A stretch of DNA of 64,000 bases from an uncultured Lachnospiraceae bacterium. GTDB taxonomy: Bacteria > Bacillota > Clostridia > Lachnospirales > Lachnospiraceae. The stretch lies in the NCBI GenBank assembly GCA_947631505.1, contig CANRLR010000002.1:1-64000 (forward strand), written 5' to 3'. Below, in pieces: positions 50,512 to 60,655 of the stretch (positions are counted from its first letter, which is position 1; every line of letters starts with the position of its first letter). The notes under the pieces are model-generated. The model was not told the origin of the DNA. It saw only the letters and a program-made list of their open reading frames with translations, and made no database searches. Both the position numbers and the translations under genes were made by a program.

Positions 50512-52026
50512 ATGAGGAGGATTGAATCAAAGGTGGGGAAGTACATAAAGAAGAAAAGAAAAAGACAGTGGCTGTTATGGTTGAGTATACTGGTATTTTG
50601 CAGTTGTGGGGTATTTATGACAGATACGGTGGCAAAGGCGGCCGAACAGGAATCCTATTGTTTGTATCTGGGACAGGAGATAACTCTGGCTGATCTGCCG
50701 GAAGGAGAACTCTATTTTTCGAAAGAGGGAATAGTAGATTTTGTAGCAGAAGACAAGATTCGGGGGTTAAAGGCCGGAACAACAAACCTTTGTATAAGAT
50801 CAGAGGAAGAGGATTCCGAATCAGAGGATGATGAGTTAGAGGACGAGATCATTGCAGTTATTGAAGTAAAGGAAAATGAAAAACTTACAGCAGTTATGTT
50901 TCATGAGGATTCTTATCCTTCACTCGTTGTAGGAACAACGGTCATTCAAATTTTTGACTCGGCATGGGAGGGATTGTCCTGCAGTTATTATTCTGAGAAT
51001 CCGGCAGTTGCCACTGTGTCAAACAACGGATTTGTGACACCGGTATCGCCGGGAACAACAAAAATTGAAGTCACCGTGAGGGATGAATATAACGGGACAT
51101 ATCAATATTCTGTTCCGATCCGGGTGGTAATACCGAAATTTACTACAACTCAGACGAATTTGGCAAAAGGGAGTACGATGGTATTACCGCTTGCTGACCA
51201 TGGGAATTGTATTGTTACCGCAGTTTCCGACAAAGAAGGAACAGTGCAGGTCCAGTCGGTATCTGCCCTTGGTGTGACAATTAAGGCGAAGAAAAAAGGA
51301 ACGGCTGTAATAACCGGAATGTTAAACGGTGTAAGTTTTACTTGTAAGGTCACAGTGACAAATCCGAAGTTAAAAGTCTATTACGGTTTTTATCAAAAGA
51401 AAAAATCATTTAAAATTTCTGTGACAGGGCTCAATGCTGCAAGCGAGCCTCAGTGGGGTTCAACCGACTGTTCTGTGGCAGTGGTCAATCAGCGGGGAAA
51501 GGTAAAAACCACGAAGATAGGGAGTACGGTGATTCAGTGTGTAGTAGATGGTAAGACATTACAATATTATCTGGCAGTAAGTACAAAAACGGCTGTTAAG
51601 GCCATGCGGTATGGTTATAAAAAGGTAGGCAAGAAAAAATATAGTCAGGGCAGGAGAATGAGTGCCAATTATTTTGACTGTTCTTCCTTTGTCTACCGCT
51701 CTTACCGGGCGGCGGGGAAATATTTGGTGTGTAAGACTAAATGGGCACCGGTAGCAGCAGATATCGCTAAATATTATGTGAAAAAGGGAAAACGGATAAA
51801 AGCATCCGGGAAATATTATGATTTGAAGAAGCTCAGGCCGGGTGATTTGATTTGCTGGGGTGGTTCTAAAGCACCTAGAAATGGACGATATAAAAGAATT
51901 TATCATATTTCCATTTACATTGGAAATGGTTTGACGATGGAGAGCAGTTCTACTTATAACAATGTGGTAATACGCGACCGGGGAAAAATTAAGAAGAGTC
52001 AGGTACCGGTTGTGGTAAGACCATAA
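50512..52026 (+). CDS. Secreted NlpC/P60 peptidase with Ig-like (Big_2) domains
   Basis: A 504-aa exported protein. A basic start and hydrophobic helix (residues 20-37, LWLSILVFCSCGVFMTD) form a signal peptide ending near VAKAAEQ. Ig-like BIG2 repeats follow (SENPAVATVSNNGFVTPVSP pattern at about 155-200, and ITGMLNGVSFTCKVTV at about 265). The C-terminal NlpC/P60 domain has catalytic Cys in NYFDCSSFVYRSYRAAG (about residue 390), His in IYHISIYIGNG and a polar third residue near MESSS. It probably cleaves peptidoglycan stem peptides. The start codon has only a weak ribosome site. Confidence 0.88.
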   Translation: MRRIESKVGKYIKKKRKRQWLLWLSILVFCSCGVFMTDTVAKAAEQESYCLYLGQEITLADLPEGELYFSKEGIVDFVAEDKIRGLKAGTTNLCIRSEEEDSESEDDELEDEIIAVIEVKENEKLTAVMFHEDSYPSLVVGTTVIQIFDSAWEGLSCSYYSENPAVATVSNNGFVTPVSPGTTKIEVTVRDEYNGTYQYSVPIRVVIPKFTTTQTNLAKGSTMVLPLADHGNCIVTAVSDKEGTVQVQSVSALGVTIKAKKKGTAVITGMLNGVSFTCKVTVTNPKLKVYYGFYQKKKSFKISVTGLNAASEPQWGSTDCSVAVVNQRGKVKTTKIGSTVIQCVVDGKTLQYYLAVSTKTAVKAMRYGYKKVGKKKYSQGRRMSANYFDCSSFVYRSYRAAGKYLVCKTKWAPVAADIAKYYVKKGKRIKASGKYYDLKKLRPGDLICWGGSKAPRNGRYKRIYHISIYIGNGLTMESSSTYNNVVIRDRGKIKKSQVPVVVRP

Positions 52027-52036
52027 TAAGATGTCA

Positions 52037-52095
52037 GGGTCAAAAGGTCAACATTGCACGTGCTTGCACGAAAGCAATGTTTGACCTTTTGACCC
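52037..52095. terminator. Long hairpin between convergent genes
   Basis: A 21-bp arm (52037-52057) pairs with 52074-52095 with a single bulged T, capped by an inner CGTGC-TT-GCACG stem. No T-tract follows. It lies between the NlpC/P60 gene and the convergent lysA. Confidence 0.65.
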
Positions 52096-52123
52096 GCAAT
52101 CCGTGGACAGTAAAGCCACCGCT

Positions 52124-53395
52124 TTATTCATATTTCATATTGTTCAAGATGTCACAGAAATCAAAGGTGGCAAAATAATCTTGTGGAGTTTCACCCCGTC
52201 GAATCATCTGTACGCTGCCATCCTCTTTGAGGAGCAGTTCCGGTGATTTTAATTTACCATTATAGTTGTATCCCATAGCATATCCATGGGCACCGGTGTC
52301 GTGGATCACAAGATAATCACCAATTTCTATTTTAGGAAGCATACGGTCTACTGCAAATTTATCATTGTTTTCACAGAGAGAACCGGTTACATCATATTTG
52401 TGGTCACATGGAGCATTTTCTTTGCCAAGAACCGTAATGTGATGATAAGCACCATAAATGGCAGGACGCATCAAATCACAGGCACAGGTATTCAGCCCGA
52501 CATATTCTTTGTAAATATGCTTTTGATGAATACATTTTGTTACCAGATTTGCATAAGGACCAAGCATAAAACGCCCTAATTCGGTAAAGATTGCCACATC
52601 ACCAAGACCGGCAGGAACGAGAATTTTCTCAAACTGCTGGCGGACACCCTCCCCGATTACTTTAATATCATTTGGCTGTTTATCCGGTGTATAAGGAATT
52701 CCGACACCGCCGGAGAGATTGATAAATTTGATGTCTGCTCCGGTCTGCTCCTTCAGTTCTACTGCCAGTTCAAAAAGAATACCTGCCAAAGTAGGGTAGT
52801 AGTCATTGCTTACGGTATTGCTGGCAATGAAGGCATGAATACCAAAATGCTTAACTCCCAGATTCATTAATTTCTTAAAGCCGTCAATGAGCTGTTCCTT
52901 TGTAAATCCGTATTTGGCATCTCCCGGATTATCCATTATATCCGTTCCCAGTTCAAATTTACCGCCCGGATTATAACGGCAGCAAATAGTTTCCGGAATA
53001 CCGGCAGTCTTTTCCAGAAAATCAATATGAGTATAATCATCTAAATTGATATAGGCACCCAGTTCTTTTGCTTTGATATACTCATTGGCAGGAGTTACAT
53101 TAGAAGAAAACATAATATCATCTTTTGCAAATCCAAGTGCTTCGGAAAGCATTAATTCGGTTAAGGAAGAGCAGTCAACACCACAGCCCTCTTCCTGTAA
53201 TATTTTTAATATAAATGGATTCGGTGTAGCTTTCACGGCAAAATATTCACGATAGCCTTTATTCCAAGAAAATGCCTCTTTTAATGCCCGGGCGTTTTTG
53301 CGAATTGCTTTTTCATCATAAATGTGAAATGGTGTTGGATATGTCTTTTCAATCTCTTTGACCTGTTCTAATGTCAAAATCGGTTTCTTTTCCAT
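52124..53395 (-). CDS. lysA: Diaminopimelate decarboxylase
   Basis: A 423-aa PLP fold-type III enzyme making lysine from meso-diaminopimelate. The PLP Lys is in YFAVKATPNPFIL (about residue 54), phosphate binding is at INLSGGVGIPY, and the active-site Cys loop is GSLCENNDKFAVDR near residue 343. HDTGAHGYAMGYNYN follows. Spacing and motifs match the shorter, HIAFASN-type LysA group. The promoter on the minus strand is near perfect (53429-53457). Confidence 0.92.
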   Translation of the reverse strand: MEKKPILTLEQVKEIEKTYPTPFHIYDEKAIRKNARALKEAFSWNKGYREYFAVKATPNPFILKILQEEGCGVDCSSLTELMLSEALGFAKDDIMFSSNVTPANEYIKAKELGAYINLDDYTHIDFLEKTAGIPETICCRYNPGGKFELGTDIMDNPGDAKYGFTKEQLIDGFKKLMNLGVKHFGIHAFIASNTVSNDYYPTLAGILFELAVELKEQTGADIKFINLSGGVGIPYTPDKQPNDIKVIGEGVRQQFEKILVPAGLGDVAIFTELGRFMLGPYANLVTKCIHQKHIYKEYVGLNTCACDLMRPAIYGAYHHITVLGKENAPCDHKYDVTGSLCENNDKFAVDRMLPKIEIGDYLVIHDTGAHGYAMGYNYNGKLKSPELLLKEDGSVQMIRRGETPQDYFATFDFCDILNNMKYE

Positions 53396-53428
53396 TTTTT
53401 TCCCCCTTGTCGTATTCTGTCAGACTTT

Positions 53429-53457
53429 AGTATAAAATTTTTTTGGTGGGATGTCAA
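53429..53457 (-). promoter_or_regulatory. Sigma-A promoter for lysA
   Basis: On the minus strand, TTGACA (53457-53452), 17-base spacer, TATACT (53434-53429), 34 bases before the lysA start. Confidence 0.88.
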
Positions 53458-53483
53458 ATCATTCTGCAAGAAAATATAAAAAC

Positions 53484-53512
53484 TTGACACAAACATCTGT
53501 TTGAAATATACT
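53484..53512 (+). promoter_or_regulatory. Sigma-A promoter for parE-parC
   Basis: TTGACA (53484-53489), 17-base spacer, TATACT (53507-53512), 72 bases before the parE start. It is divergent from, and only 26 bases away from, the lysA promoter. Confidence 0.9.
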
Positions 53513-53583
53513 ATAAGTTGTGGTTTAAATTAGAAAAATATAGAATATGAAGTAAATGCTGGTAAAAGAGAGGATTCGATTGG

Positions 53584-55512
53584 ATGAGCAATTATAGTGG
53601 AAGTGATATTGTAATTTTAGAGGGATTAGAGGCAGTTCGGAAACGTCCCGGTATGTATATCGGGAGTACCGGAACAAGAGGGCTTCACCATATGATATGG
53701 GAGATTTTGGACAATGGAATCGATGAGCATCTGGCAGGCTTTTGCAATGAACTTCATTTGACGTTGTTAAAGGACGGCGGTGTAGTTGTGGAAGACAACG
53801 GACGGGGAGTGCCGGTGGATCTGCATCCGACAAAAAAAATTCCGACAGTACGGGTTGTCTATACAATTCTTCATGCGGGAGGAAAATTTGACAGCAATGT
53901 ATATAAAGTGTCGGGAGGATTGCACGGAGTAGGTGCTTCGGTAGTCAATGCTCTGTCGAGCAGATTAACGGTAGAGGTTCGCCGGGATGGACAAATTTAC
54001 CGGGATGAATATGAAACAGGAGGAAAGCCGGTAACCAAATTGGAAAAAGGTCTTTTACCGGTCGTGGGAAAATGTGCTAAGAGCAGCACGGGAACAAAAG
54101 TTACCTTTTATCCGGATGATACCATATTTGAAACGGTAGAATTTAAAGCGGATACGATTCGGAAGAAATTAAAGGAAATTGCTTATTTGAATAAAAACCT
54201 CAAAATCGTTTTCCGGGATGAACACACGGGGGAAGAAGAGGTATTTTTGGAGGAGTTTGGAATTCAGAGCTATGTCAGATATATCAACCGGGATACAGCA
54301 GTGCTTCATGATGATGTTATTTATATAGAAGGAAAAAGCGGTGATATTGAAGTGGAAGTGGCCTTTCAGTATACGCAGAATTATAGTGAACAGATAAATT
54401 CCTATTGCAACCGTATTAATGTAGCAGACGGGGGAACATTAGTGACCGGATTTAAAATGGCACTGACAAGAATTATGAACCAGTATGCAAGGGAACTTAA
54501 TTTTTTAAAAAACAACGAGGAAAACTTTGACGGAAAAGATATTCGCAATGGTTTAGTGGCGATTGTATCCATTAAGCATCCGGACCCGCAGTTCGAGAGT
54601 CAGACCAAAAACAAATTGGGGAATACGGATGCCAAGACCGCAGTAGATGAAGTGTTTAATATGGAAGCCCAGCGCTATTTTGATAAGAATGTAAACGTGC
54701 TGAAGCGGATTCTTGAAAATGTTCACAAATCTTTTAAGGCGAGAACGGCAAGTGACAAGGCAAGAAAGAGTGTAATGAAACAGCTTCTTGACGTGGACAC
54801 CAAGAGTAAGTTAGCTGCCTGTTCTTCCAAAAAAGCGGAGGAATGTGAGATTTATATTGTGGAGGGAGATTCCGCGGGGGGAACTGTCAAAACAGCAAGA
54901 AACCGACGGACACAGGCCGTTCTGCCGCTGCGTGGTAAAATATTGAATGTAGAAAAAGCACCCCTTGAAAAAATCCTTGTAAATAATGAAATTAAGACAA
55001 TGATTGCCGCCTTTGGCTGTGGGATCGGAGAGCAGTTTGACATAAAGAAGCTGCGCTATGACAAAATTATTATTTTGACCGATGCCGACGTAGACGGGGC
55101 ACATATTAGTACGCTGCTTCTGACGTTTTTTTACCGCTTTATGCCGGAGCTTATTTATCAGGGGAAAGTGTACCGTGGTCTGCCGCCACTGTACCGTGTT
55201 TCTTATGAAGATACAAAAGGAAAGAAGAAACAGAAGATTTCCGAATATTTATTCAATGATTTTGAATTAGAAAAGTTTCGTAAGACCGGAAAAAAGATTT
55301 TGGAGTTACAGCGTTATAAAGGCTTGGGCGAAATGGACGATACACAGTTATGGGAAACAACATTAGATCCGGACAGCCGGATTCTTGCTCAGGTCAATAT
55401 CAGTGATACGGTGGAAGCGGATGAGGTGACTGATATTCTTATGGGAAGCAGTGTTCCGCCAAGACGTGAGTTTATTATGGAAGAGGCAAAGTACGCCAAT
55501 TTGGATATTTAA
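53584..55512 (+). CDS. parE: Type II topoisomerase subunit B (ParE-like)
   Basis: A 642-aa ATPase subunit. The GHKL ATPase (residues 8-220) has EILDNGIDEHLAG, VEDNGRGVPVD and GGLHGVGASVVNAL; the transducer follows. The TOPRIM domain has YIVEGDSAGGTVKTARNR and ILTDADVDGAHI, and the end reads RYKGLGEMD. The length and the GGTVKTARNRRTQAVLPL form suggest topoisomerase IV rather than gyrase, and the pair is not next to dnaA/recF-type genes here. A second-gyrase assignment is the alternative. It acts with ParC to unlink replicated chromosomes. Confidence 0.85.
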   Translation: MSNYSGSDIVILEGLEAVRKRPGMYIGSTGTRGLHHMIWEILDNGIDEHLAGFCNELHLTLLKDGGVVVEDNGRGVPVDLHPTKKIPTVRVVYTILHAGGKFDSNVYKVSGGLHGVGASVVNALSSRLTVEVRRDGQIYRDEYETGGKPVTKLEKGLLPVVGKCAKSSTGTKVTFYPDDTIFETVEFKADTIRKKLKEIAYLNKNLKIVFRDEHTGEEEVFLEEFGIQSYVRYINRDTAVLHDDVIYIEGKSGDIEVEVAFQYTQNYSEQINSYCNRINVADGGTLVTGFKMALTRIMNQYARELNFLKNNEENFDGKDIRNGLVAIVSIKHPDPQFESQTKNKLGNTDAKTAVDEVFNMEAQRYFDKNVNVLKRILENVHKSFKARTASDKARKSVMKQLLDVDTKSKLAACSSKKAEECEIYIVEGDSAGGTVKTARNRRTQAVLPLRGKILNVEKAPLEKILVNNEIKTMIAAFGCGIGEQFDIKKLRYDKIIILTDADVDGAHISTLLLTFFYRFMPELIYQGKVYRGLPPLYRVSYEDTKGKKKQKISEYLFNDFELEKFRKTGKKILELQRYKGLGEMDDTQLWETTLDPDSRILAQVNISDTVEADEVTDILMGSSVPPRREFIMEEAKYANLDI

Positions 55513-55558
55513 CATAGAAGTCACACTATTTGTGGTGCTTCAGAAATGAGGAATTAAA

Positions 55559-57835
55559 ATGGATCAGATGAAGTTAACGCAGGAAAATATTATTCAGTTG
55601 GATTTTTCTGAAGAAATGAAGACATCTTACCGCGATTATGCCATGAGTGTCATAGTAGCCCGTGCACTGCCTGATGTAAGGGATGGTTTAAAACCAGTAC
55701 AGAGACGTATTTTGTATGCCATGAAGGAATTGGGGTTATCACCGGACAGGCCTCATCGTAAAAGTGCCCGTATTGTCGGCGATACGATGGGTAAATATCA
55801 TCCCCACGGAGACAGTTCCATTTATGATGCTCTGGTACATATGACAGAGGAATATTCGCTCAATGCCCCTTTAGTAGACGGGCATGGAAACTTCGGCTCC
55901 ATTGACGGTGACGGCGCGGCGGCAATGCGGTATACAGAGGCAAGATTATCCTATGCTGCCATGACTATGTTAGATAATTTGGAAAAAGGTCTGGTAGAGT
56001 TTATGCCGAACTTTGATGATAGTGAGAAAGAGCCAATGGTGCTTCCTGCCATGCTTCCGAATTTACTGATTAACGGAACAACAGGTATTGCGGTTGGTAT
56101 GGCAACCAATATTCCGCCGCATAATCCGGTGGAAGTAATCAATGCGGTGATTGCCTATATGGACCGTCCGGGCATTTCGACTGAAAAATTAATGGATTAT
56201 ATACCGGCACCGGATTTTCCTACCGGAGGAATTATTACCAATGCTTCCGAGATGCTTCAAATTTATGAGACCGGAGAGGGAAAAGTACGCCTTCGGGCAA
56301 AGACAGAAATTGAAAAAGGAGACAACGGTAGAAAAAATATTGTCATTACGGAAATTCCGTATACGATTTCCGGAAATAAGGCAAAATTAGTCGAGAATCT
56401 GGCATCTCTTGCCAGAGAAAAAATATTTGATGAAATTTATGATGTGCGGGATGAATCATCCAAAGAGGGAATCCGTATTGTAATCGAAGTAAAAAAAGAC
56501 AGAGATATTGATAATCTTTTAAATGGTCTGTATAAGAAAACACAGATGGAAGATACCTATGGTGTCAATCTTTTGGCAATAAGACCGAGTGATGGAGGAA
56601 ATGGACAGCCTAAAGTATTTAATCTGAAATCGCTCATTGAGGAATTTGTTCTGTTTCAGGAACAGCTTTATACAAAGGAATATCAGTATATGCTGGCAAA
56701 GGCAAAAAAAAGACTGGAAATCGTAGAAGGTCTTATGAAAGCAACTGATGTAATAGATCTGATTATTGAGATTCTTCGAGGCTCTGCTTCTGTCAGGCAG
56801 GCGAAAGGATGTCTGATCGAAGGGATCACGGAGGGAATCAGGTTCAAAAGTACCGCTTCGGAGCGGCAGGCCCGGACTTTGTTATTTACAGAAGCACAGG
56901 CTGACGCAATTCTTGCCATGCCGTTGTCGAAACTGATTGGACTTGAAATACGCAAACTTCATGAGGAACATGAAAGTCTTCTTGATAATATTGCCGGATA
57001 TGAGAAGGTGCTGTCCAGTGTAAAGGAACTTTATAAAGTAATAAAGGAAAGGCTGAGGGAGTACAAAAAGAAGTTTGCTAGAGAGCGTAGAACGGCATTG
57101 ACGGATACCGTGGCAAGTGCGTATGTGGAGAAAGTAATAGAGGAAGAACTGTATGTATGCATCGACCGTTTTGGATATACCAAAGCAGTGGATGCGGCAG
57201 CCTTTGGCAGAGCAGCAGAAGAAACGAAGAAAGAGTTTTCCTATATATTAAAAATAAAGAACACCGATAAGCTCTGTATTTTTACAAATGCAGGTGTTAT
57301 GCATCAGGTGAAAATGGATAAAGTTCCCCGTTGTAAAATGAAAGAGAAAGGAGCTCTCATTCATTCTCTCTGCAAAATGGATAATGAGGAAGAGGGACTT
57401 CTCTATGTATCGTTTGAAGTTCTATTTGAATCCATGCTTATGTTCACGACAAAAAGTGGTTATATTAAGCTGGTATCGGGTGTGGAATTTGAAACAAGCC
57501 GTTTGCAGGTAGCTTCTACCAAGCTGGATGAAGAAGATGAACTGGTAAATGTTTCCCTGCTGTCAGCATCCGATGTACTTGCCGGCAGTAAAAAAGTAAT
57601 CCTTTTGACAGATAAGGGACTCTCTCTGGGCTTTTCCGTCAATGAGGTCAGCGAATTTAAAAAGACAAGCCGTGGCGTTAAGGCGATTGCATTGGAGAAA
57701 AATGATTTCCTTGTTTACGCCACTTTGGTAAACCCGGAAGCAGATACGTTTGAATACAATGGGAAGACCTTAAATGCGAAAAGAGTCCGCAACCGGAAAC
57801 GGGGGGCAAAAGGACAGAAAGCGACTTTGAAATAA
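55559..57835 (+). CDS. parC: Type II topoisomerase subunit A (ParC-like)
   Basis: A 758-aa DNA cleavage/rejoining subunit. Catalytic Tyr is about residue 125 ([11 protein letters not shown]). The quinolone-determining loop reads [12 protein letters not shown], with Ser 86 and Asp 90 at the positions of E. coli GyrA Ser83 and Asp87, so the usual resistance changes are absent. The C-terminal beta-propeller region (about 500-750) is present, but no early QRRGGKG gyrase box is seen; only NRKRGAKG occurs at the very end. That favours ParC. It follows parE by 46 bases. Confidence 0.85.
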   Translation: MDQMKLTQENIIQLDFSEEMKTSYRDYAMSVIVARALPDVRDGLKPVQRRILYAMKELGLSPDRPHRKSARIVGDTMGKYHPHGDSSIYDALVHMTEEYSLNAPLVDGHGNFGSIDGDGAAAMRYTEARLSYAAMTMLDNLEKGLVEFMPNFDDSEKEPMVLPAMLPNLLINGTTGIAVGMATNIPPHNPVEVINAVIAYMDRPGISTEKLMDYIPAPDFPTGGIITNASEMLQIYETGEGKVRLRAKTEIEKGDNGRKNIVITEIPYTISGNKAKLVENLASLAREKIFDEIYDVRDESSKEGIRIVIEVKKDRDIDNLLNGLYKKTQMEDTYGVNLLAIRPSDGGNGQPKVFNLKSLIEEFVLFQEQLYTKEYQYMLAKAKKRLEIVEGLMKATDVIDLIIEILRGSASVRQAKGCLIEGITEGIRFKSTASERQARTLLFTEAQADAILAMPLSKLIGLEIRKLHEEHESLLDNIAGYEKVLSSVKELYKVIKERLREYKKKFARERRTALTDTVASAYVEKVIEEELYVCIDRFGYTKAVDAAAFGRAAEETKKEFSYILKIKNTDKLCIFTNAGVMHQVKMDKVPRCKMKEKGALIHSLCKMDNEEEGLLYVSFEVLFESMLMFTTKSGYIKLVSGVEFETSRLQVASTKLDEEDELVNVSLLSASDVLAGSKKVILLTDKGLSLGFSVNEVSEFKKTSRGVKAIALEKNDFLVYATLVNPEADTFEYNGKTLNAKRVRNRKRGAKGQKATLK

Positions 57836-57864
57836 AGGGAAATGAAATATTTTGTGAAAAAGGC

Positions 57865-57891
57865 TAAGGAAACTTTTATATTGTCCGATAA
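57865..57891 (+). promoter_or_regulatory. Sigma-28 promoter for flgM operon
   Basis: TAAG (57865-57868), 15 bases, TCCGATAA (57884-57891), close to TAAA-N15-GCCGATAA, 52 bases before the flgM start. Confidence 0.8.
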
Positions 57892-57943
57892 ATATAATGA
57901 GAACATGATTAGTTCGAATCGTTGGAAGAATGGAGGGATTATT

Positions 57944-58213
57944 ATGAGAATTGATGCTTACATGCAAGTCAGTCAACTCTATAATACCAACAAAACAAAG
58001 AATAATGCTAAATCTGATAGAGAGAAAAGCAGGGATTCATTGGAGATTTCCAGTTTTGGAAACGCTTATCAGGTAGCAAAACAGGCAGCAAGTCAGAATT
58101 CAGCCGTACGTGCAGACAGGGTAAAAGAGATTCAGGCACAGATGGCAGCAGGAACCTATCAGGTGTCCATTGAAGATGTTGCGGAAAAACTGGCAGATAC
58201 ATTACTTTCTTAG
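57944..58213 (+). CDS. flgM: Anti-sigma-28 factor
   Basis: An 89-aa FlgM. A short disordered start is followed by the conserved C-terminal helices RADRVKEIQAQMAAGTYQVS and IEDVAEKLADTLL that bind sigma-28. It holds sigma-28 inactive until the hook is complete, when it is exported. The frame is open from 57842, but ATG 57944 has GGAGGG, inside a 19-base leader identical to that before fliD. Its own promoter is sigma-28 type, giving feedback. Confidence 0.93.
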   Translation: MRIDAYMQVSQLYNTNKTKNNAKSDREKSRDSLEISSFGNAYQVAKQAASQNSAVRADRVKEIQAQMAAGTYQVSIEDVAEKLADTLLS

Positions 58214-58234
58214 TTCAGACAGGAGGAATATCAT

Positions 58235-58750
58235 TTGGCTAGTTTAATGGAAGAGTTGATTGAAACATTAGACGCTGAGGAAAAGGTCTATCGGGAACTT
58301 ATTCCCGTAGAAGAGGATAAGACGAGAGCAATTATTGCGAATGATTTGGATTCCTTACAGGAAATTACAGTTCGTGAACATGATTTGGTGGACAGAACGT
58401 CAGCTTTGGAAAATAAGCGGGAACAGATAGCAAAAGATATTGCTACTGTTCTTGGCAAAAATCCAAAAACGATTACGTTAGAACAGATTGCAGAAGTTCT
58501 TAAAAATCAGCCGGAGGACCAGAAAAAATTACAGGAAGTACATGACCGGCTGAAGGAAACCGTTATGCGTCTTCAGGAAATTAATGACCAGAATAAAGAC
58601 TTGCTGAAAGACGCAATTGAAATGGTCGAATTTAATATGAATGTGATTAGAAGTACACGGATGTCTTCAGGAAGCAGTAACTATTCCAGCGACGCTTCAG
58701 AAGTTGCAGGAATGGCACCACAGCATGGAATGTTTGATGCCAAACAATAG
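58235..58750 (+). CDS. flgN: FlgN family export chaperone
   Basis: A 171-aa, strongly coiled-coil protein of the FlgN family (MASLMEELIETLDAEEKVYR ... ALENKREQIAKDIATVLGK), the chaperone for FlgK and FlgL. Start is TTG behind AGGAGGAAT. Position between flgM and flgK is the standard arrangement and supports the call. Confidence 0.9.
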   Translation: MASLMEELIETLDAEEKVYRELIPVEEDKTRAIIANDLDSLQEITVREHDLVDRTSALENKREQIAKDIATVLGKNPKTITLEQIAEVLKNQPEDQKKLQEVHDRLKETVMRLQEINDQNKDLLKDAIEMVEFNMNVIRSTRMSSGSSNYSSDASEVAGMAPQHGMFDAKQ

Positions 58751-58824
58751 CAGACATCAGTGTATTTCTGCTTATTATAAGGTTTATTGGATAGATTATT
58801 AGAACAGGAAGGAGAGCGAATAGC

Positions 58825-60651
58825 ATGGGAAATCTGATGGCGAGCTTTAATACCGGAGTGTCAGGACTCCACTCCGCACAGGCATCTTTGAATACAGCCT
58901 CTCATAACCTTGCAAATGCTCAGACAGTGGGTTATGTAAGACAGCAGGTGATTGTTACTGACTCCTTTTACCAAAAAACACCGGGAGTACATAACGATGT
59001 GTTACAGATCGGTACCGGTACCAGTATTGTTAAAACAAGACAGATTCGTAATATATTTTTGGATGCACAGTATCGTTTGCAGCTGGGGCGTCAGTGCTTT
59101 TATGAGGAGAACCAGAAAGCAGTCTGGGAAATTGAAGATATGCTGGGAGAATTACAGGGAGAAGAATTTCAGACAAGCATTACGGACTTACAGAGTGCAC
59201 TGGAATCCTTAGCTGAATATCCGGAAAATATCGTATACAAAGACCAGATTGTATCGGTGGCAACACAGTTTATTGAACGGGCACAGGTATTGCAGGGAGA
59301 ATTAAATACTTATCAGACCAGCTTGAATAATGAAGTGCAGAAACAGGTTGACAAAATTAACAGTATCGTAACAGAAATACAGGATTTGAATTACAAAATC
59401 CGAAAATATGAGGCAATTGGCGAAGATGCTAATGACTACCGTGATAAACGGAATGAGTTCTTGGACCAGTTGGGTCAAATAATTCATTTTGAGGTAAATG
59501 AAGAAAAGGACGGGATGGTAACAATTTACTCAGAAGGTGCTTACCTGTTAGATTCGGTGAATCAGTATTTTCTGAAAACAGAGTATGAAAGTCCGACTTC
59601 AAAGCTGTTAAAGCCGGTATGGGAACATGGTGGAAATTTCTTTAGGAGCCGGGATCTTGCTTTTTCTTCTTCCAATAATACCGATATAGGCTCGTTAAAG
59701 GGACTTTTAGTGGCGAGAGGAAATTATGCGGCTAACTATACGAATGTTCCGGTCAAACCGAGTGACAGTGATGAAAAATATATGGTAAACGGAGCATTTG
59801 ATCAGGATGCTTATGACCGTGATATGGACCAGTTCAAAAAGGATCTGGAAGTCTATAATGCCAGTGTAGGAGCATCAGTCATTATGACGGTACAGAGCCA
59901 GCTGGATACATTGGTCCATGGCATTGTCACACAGGTCAATGATATTCTTTGCCCCAATGTTGAAATGCAGGTTCAGAAGACGGATGATAAAGGAAATGTG
60001 GTATTGGATGCCAACGGAGATCCGGAAATGGTTACCATTATGGTCTTGGATGAAAAGAATTCGTTAGTGGGGGATGATGAAAACAGTTCAGTCGGAACGG
60101 AATTGTTTTCCCGAAGAGGAATGGAACGTTATGAGAAAGTAACCGTAATCGGAGCTGGCGGAGAACAGTTTGAGGTCTATAAGTACAACGAAGAAGATCC
60201 TGAGGATGAATATTCCTTGTATACATTGAATGAGCTGTTGGTCAATCCGACGGTCTTAAAGGATTCTTCAACGATTCCAGTGAAGTATAATGACAGCAGT
60301 GATCATCCGAATGCGTATGCGTATGATGAAGTATTAAAAATCGCTAAATCTTTTGAAAATATTATTGGAACCCTTAATCCAAATTCTCTCACAACTTATA
60401 ATGTGTTAGATTTTTACAAAGGAATGGTGGGAGAGCTGTCCATTACCGGAAATGTTTGGAATGGAATTATTACAAATCAGCAGACAACAGTGACCAGCAT
60501 AGAGGGTGAACGGCAGAATGTTATGGGAGTATCCACAGAAGAAGAATTATCGGATCTGATTAAGTTTCAACGGTGCTTTGATGCATCTTCCCGATATATT
60601 ACGACCATTTCAGAAATGTTGGAGTACATCATTGAAAAGTTAGGAGGTTGA
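58825..60651 (+). CDS. flgK: Hook-associated protein FlgK, first copy
   Basis: A 608-aa HAP1 joining hook and filament. The N-terminal FlgK/rod signature (MASFNTGVSGLHSAQASLNT, ASHNLANAQTVGYVRQQ) packs against the C-terminal one (EEELSDLIKFQRCFDASSRY, followed by SEMLEYIIEKLGG). The middle is variable. AAGGAGAG precedes the ATG. It is followed within five bases by a second, diverged copy. Confidence 0.95.
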   Translation: MGNLMASFNTGVSGLHSAQASLNTASHNLANAQTVGYVRQQVIVTDSFYQKTPGVHNDVLQIGTGTSIVKTRQIRNIFLDAQYRLQLGRQCFYEENQKAVWEIEDMLGELQGEEFQTSITDLQSALESLAEYPENIVYKDQIVSVATQFIERAQVLQGELNTYQTSLNNEVQKQVDKINSIVTEIQDLNYKIRKYEAIGEDANDYRDKRNEFLDQLGQIIHFEVNEEKDGMVTIYSEGAYLLDSVNQYFLKTEYESPTSKLLKPVWEHGGNFFRSRDLAFSSSNNTDIGSLKGLLVARGNYAANYTNVPVKPSDSDEKYMVNGAFDQDAYDRDMDQFKKDLEVYNASVGASVIMTVQSQLDTLVHGIVTQVNDILCPNVEMQVQKTDDKGNVVLDANGDPEMVTIMVLDEKNSLVGDDENSSVGTELFSRRGMERYEKVTVIGAGGEQFEVYKYNEEDPEDEYSLYTLNELLVNPTVLKDSSTIPVKYNDSSDHPNAYAYDEVLKIAKSFENIIGTLNPNSLTTYNVLDFYKGMVGELSITGNVWNGIITNQQTTVTSIEGERQNVMGVSTEEELSDLIKFQRCFDASSRYITTISEMLEYIIEKLGG

Positions 60652-60655
60652 TGAT

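Noticed and set aside
53584-57835. Primary gyrB-gyrA pair
   Set aside because: Motif form, subunit lengths, lack of an early GyrA box and location away from replication-initiation genes favour topoisomerase IV, though not conclusively.
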